DNA from: Desulfobacteraceae bacterium
GTDB lineage: Bacteria > Desulfobacterota > DSM-4660 > Desulfatiglandales > Desulfatiglandaceae
Assembly (NCBI GenBank): GCA_030642205.1
Contig: DAOWOF010000007.1
Location: 1 to 24,251 of the forward strand
DNA length: 24,251 bases
Direction: 5' to 3'
The translations under genes and the position numbers were made by a program. This document shows, piece by piece, positions 23,542 to 24,251 of the stretch. Numbering within the stretch: the first letter of the stretch is position 1; every line of letters begins with the position of its first letter. Under the pieces are notes generated by a model. That model did no database searches. It was given only the letters and a program-made list of their open reading frames with translations, and was not told the origin of the DNA.

Positions 23542-24251
23542 AATCCAAAGCCATAGTTGAAGTGTTAAGCTTTATCTGTTTCCTATCTCCCTGAAAACAA
23601 TATTTATCTGAAAAGATTTTGTTTTTTGAGGCAAGCCCAATATAGACCGTGCCTACTGGTTTTTCTGATGTTCCACCATCAGGCCCTGCTATTCCTGTAA
23701 CGGCTAAAGCAAGATCTGTTTTATAGGAATCAATAATTCCCCTGGCCATTTCCCTGACAGTTTCATCACTAACAGCGCCATATTTGGCAATAGTTTCAGG
23801 CCTTACACGTAAATAATCAATCTTTGCCTGATTGCTATAAACAATATTTCCACCCAGAAAATACTGGGAACTGCCTGACACATTGGTCAAGCGATGGCCG
23901 ATTAACCCGCCAGTACAGGATTCAGCGACTGCTATGGTAAGGTTGCGCGTTTTGAGCATCCGGCCAACCACATCTTCCATAGTGAAATTACCAGTACAGA
24001 AGATATATGTCCCCATAATTTCCCGGATTAATGTCTCAACTCTATCAAGCTCATTATTCACTGCCCCTGGATCTTCACCTTTCAGGCTAATGGTAATATG
24101 ATTTTCAGGAAATTTAGGGTAAAATCCAAATACAGCCTTGCCAGTGCGTCCTTTGAGCTGCTTGAACATATCAGCGATGGTTGGTTCATTGAGGCCATAG
24201 AGTTTAAGGACCCGCTGCTTCATAACAGGTCGATCCTGATATAGGCCGAGA
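23495..24251 (-). CDS. cinA: CinA family protein (5' end beyond window)
   Basis: Competence/damage-inducible CinA, combining an N-terminal MoCF-type domain (ADP-ribose pyrophosphatase in characterised members) with a C-terminal nicotinamide-mononucleotide deamidase (PncC) domain. Only the C-terminal part is here. The frame stays open to the right edge, reading LGLYQDRPV directly before the methionine at 24223, so that ATG is internal and the gene is truncated by the window rather than shortened. Visible parts are the RVLKLYGLNEPTIADM linker, a small central domain with FGFYPKFPENHITISLKG, and the PncC domain with AVAESCTGGLIGHRLTNVSGSS, NIVYSNQAK, and TGIAGPDGGTSEKPVGTV. All these signatures look intact. 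Its 3' end overlaps thpR by 47 bases, suggesting coupled expression of cinA-thpR-recA-alaS. Confidence 0.93.
   Translation of the reverse strand, partial: LGLYQDRPVMKQRVLKLYGLNEPTIADMFKQLKGRTGKAVFGFYPKFPENHITISLKGEDPGAVNNELDRVETLIREIMGTYIFCTGNFTMEDVVGRMLKTRNLTIAVAESCTGGLIGHRLTNVSGSSQYFLGGNIVYSNQAKIDYLRVRPETIAKYGAVSDETVREMARGIIDSYKTDLALAVTGIAGPDGGTSEKPVGTVYIGLASKNKIFSDKYCFQGDRKQIKLNTSTMALDYVRRYLKGDPFIPGI

Noticed and set aside
24223..24251. cinA starting at the ATG at 24223 as a short stand-alone protein
   Set aside because: The frame is open to the window edge with CinA-like sequence before the methionine, so the gene is simply cut by the boundary.

Overview
This window reads as a stretch of conserved housekeeping chromosome from an AT-leaning Gram-negative bacterium, most likely a Desulfobacterota (former deltaproteobacterial) lineage near the Desulfobacterales. 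That placement is inferred from gene order (fabG-acpP-fabF-rpiB-glyA-dCMP deaminase-nrdR-rib genes-nusB-leuS-lptE-holA, then cinA-thpR-recA-alaS), from an lptE lipoprotein gene that implies an outer membrane, and from the Cys-rich insertions in LeuRS and AlaRS. It was not checked by alignment. There is no prophage, CRISPR array, toxin-antitoxin pair, transposase or secondary-metabolite locus. I found no undescribed multi-gene system.

Layout. 1-687 has no gene but carries several inverted repeats, including a 20-bp imperfect one at the very left edge. 688-14388 is one long plus-strand run: fatty-acid elongation (fabG, acpP, fabF); sugar-phosphate and one-carbon metabolism (rpiB, glyA); deoxynucleotide supply and its control (dCMP deaminase, nrdR); after a 316-bp gap with a strong hairpin, a complete riboflavin/lumazine set (ribD, ribE, ribBA, ribH) with nusB; then leuS, lptE and holA. 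Many junctions are tight (ATGA, GTGA or TAATG overlaps), so much of this run is probably co-transcribed. rpsT sits on the minus strand, converging on holA with only 4 bp between the stop codons; it has a UUG start and a clear promoter. A 637-bp gap follows, then purL-purQ on the plus strand, making FGAM synthase from a PurL that carries two PurS-like segments and a separate glutaminase. The right end is a minus-strand cluster read leftward: cinA (cut by the window edge), thpR, recA, alaS.

The points most worth a second look are small: the two strongest intergenic palindromes (1-101 and 5805-5845) and a third between nusB and leuS (10129-10154), all of which look like extragenic repeat elements; the PurS-PurS-PurL fusion with separate PurQ; several non-ATG starts (glyA, ribD, rpsT, the dCMP deaminase); the absence of plsX/fabH/fabD directly upstream of fabG; and the absence of recX between recA and alaS.
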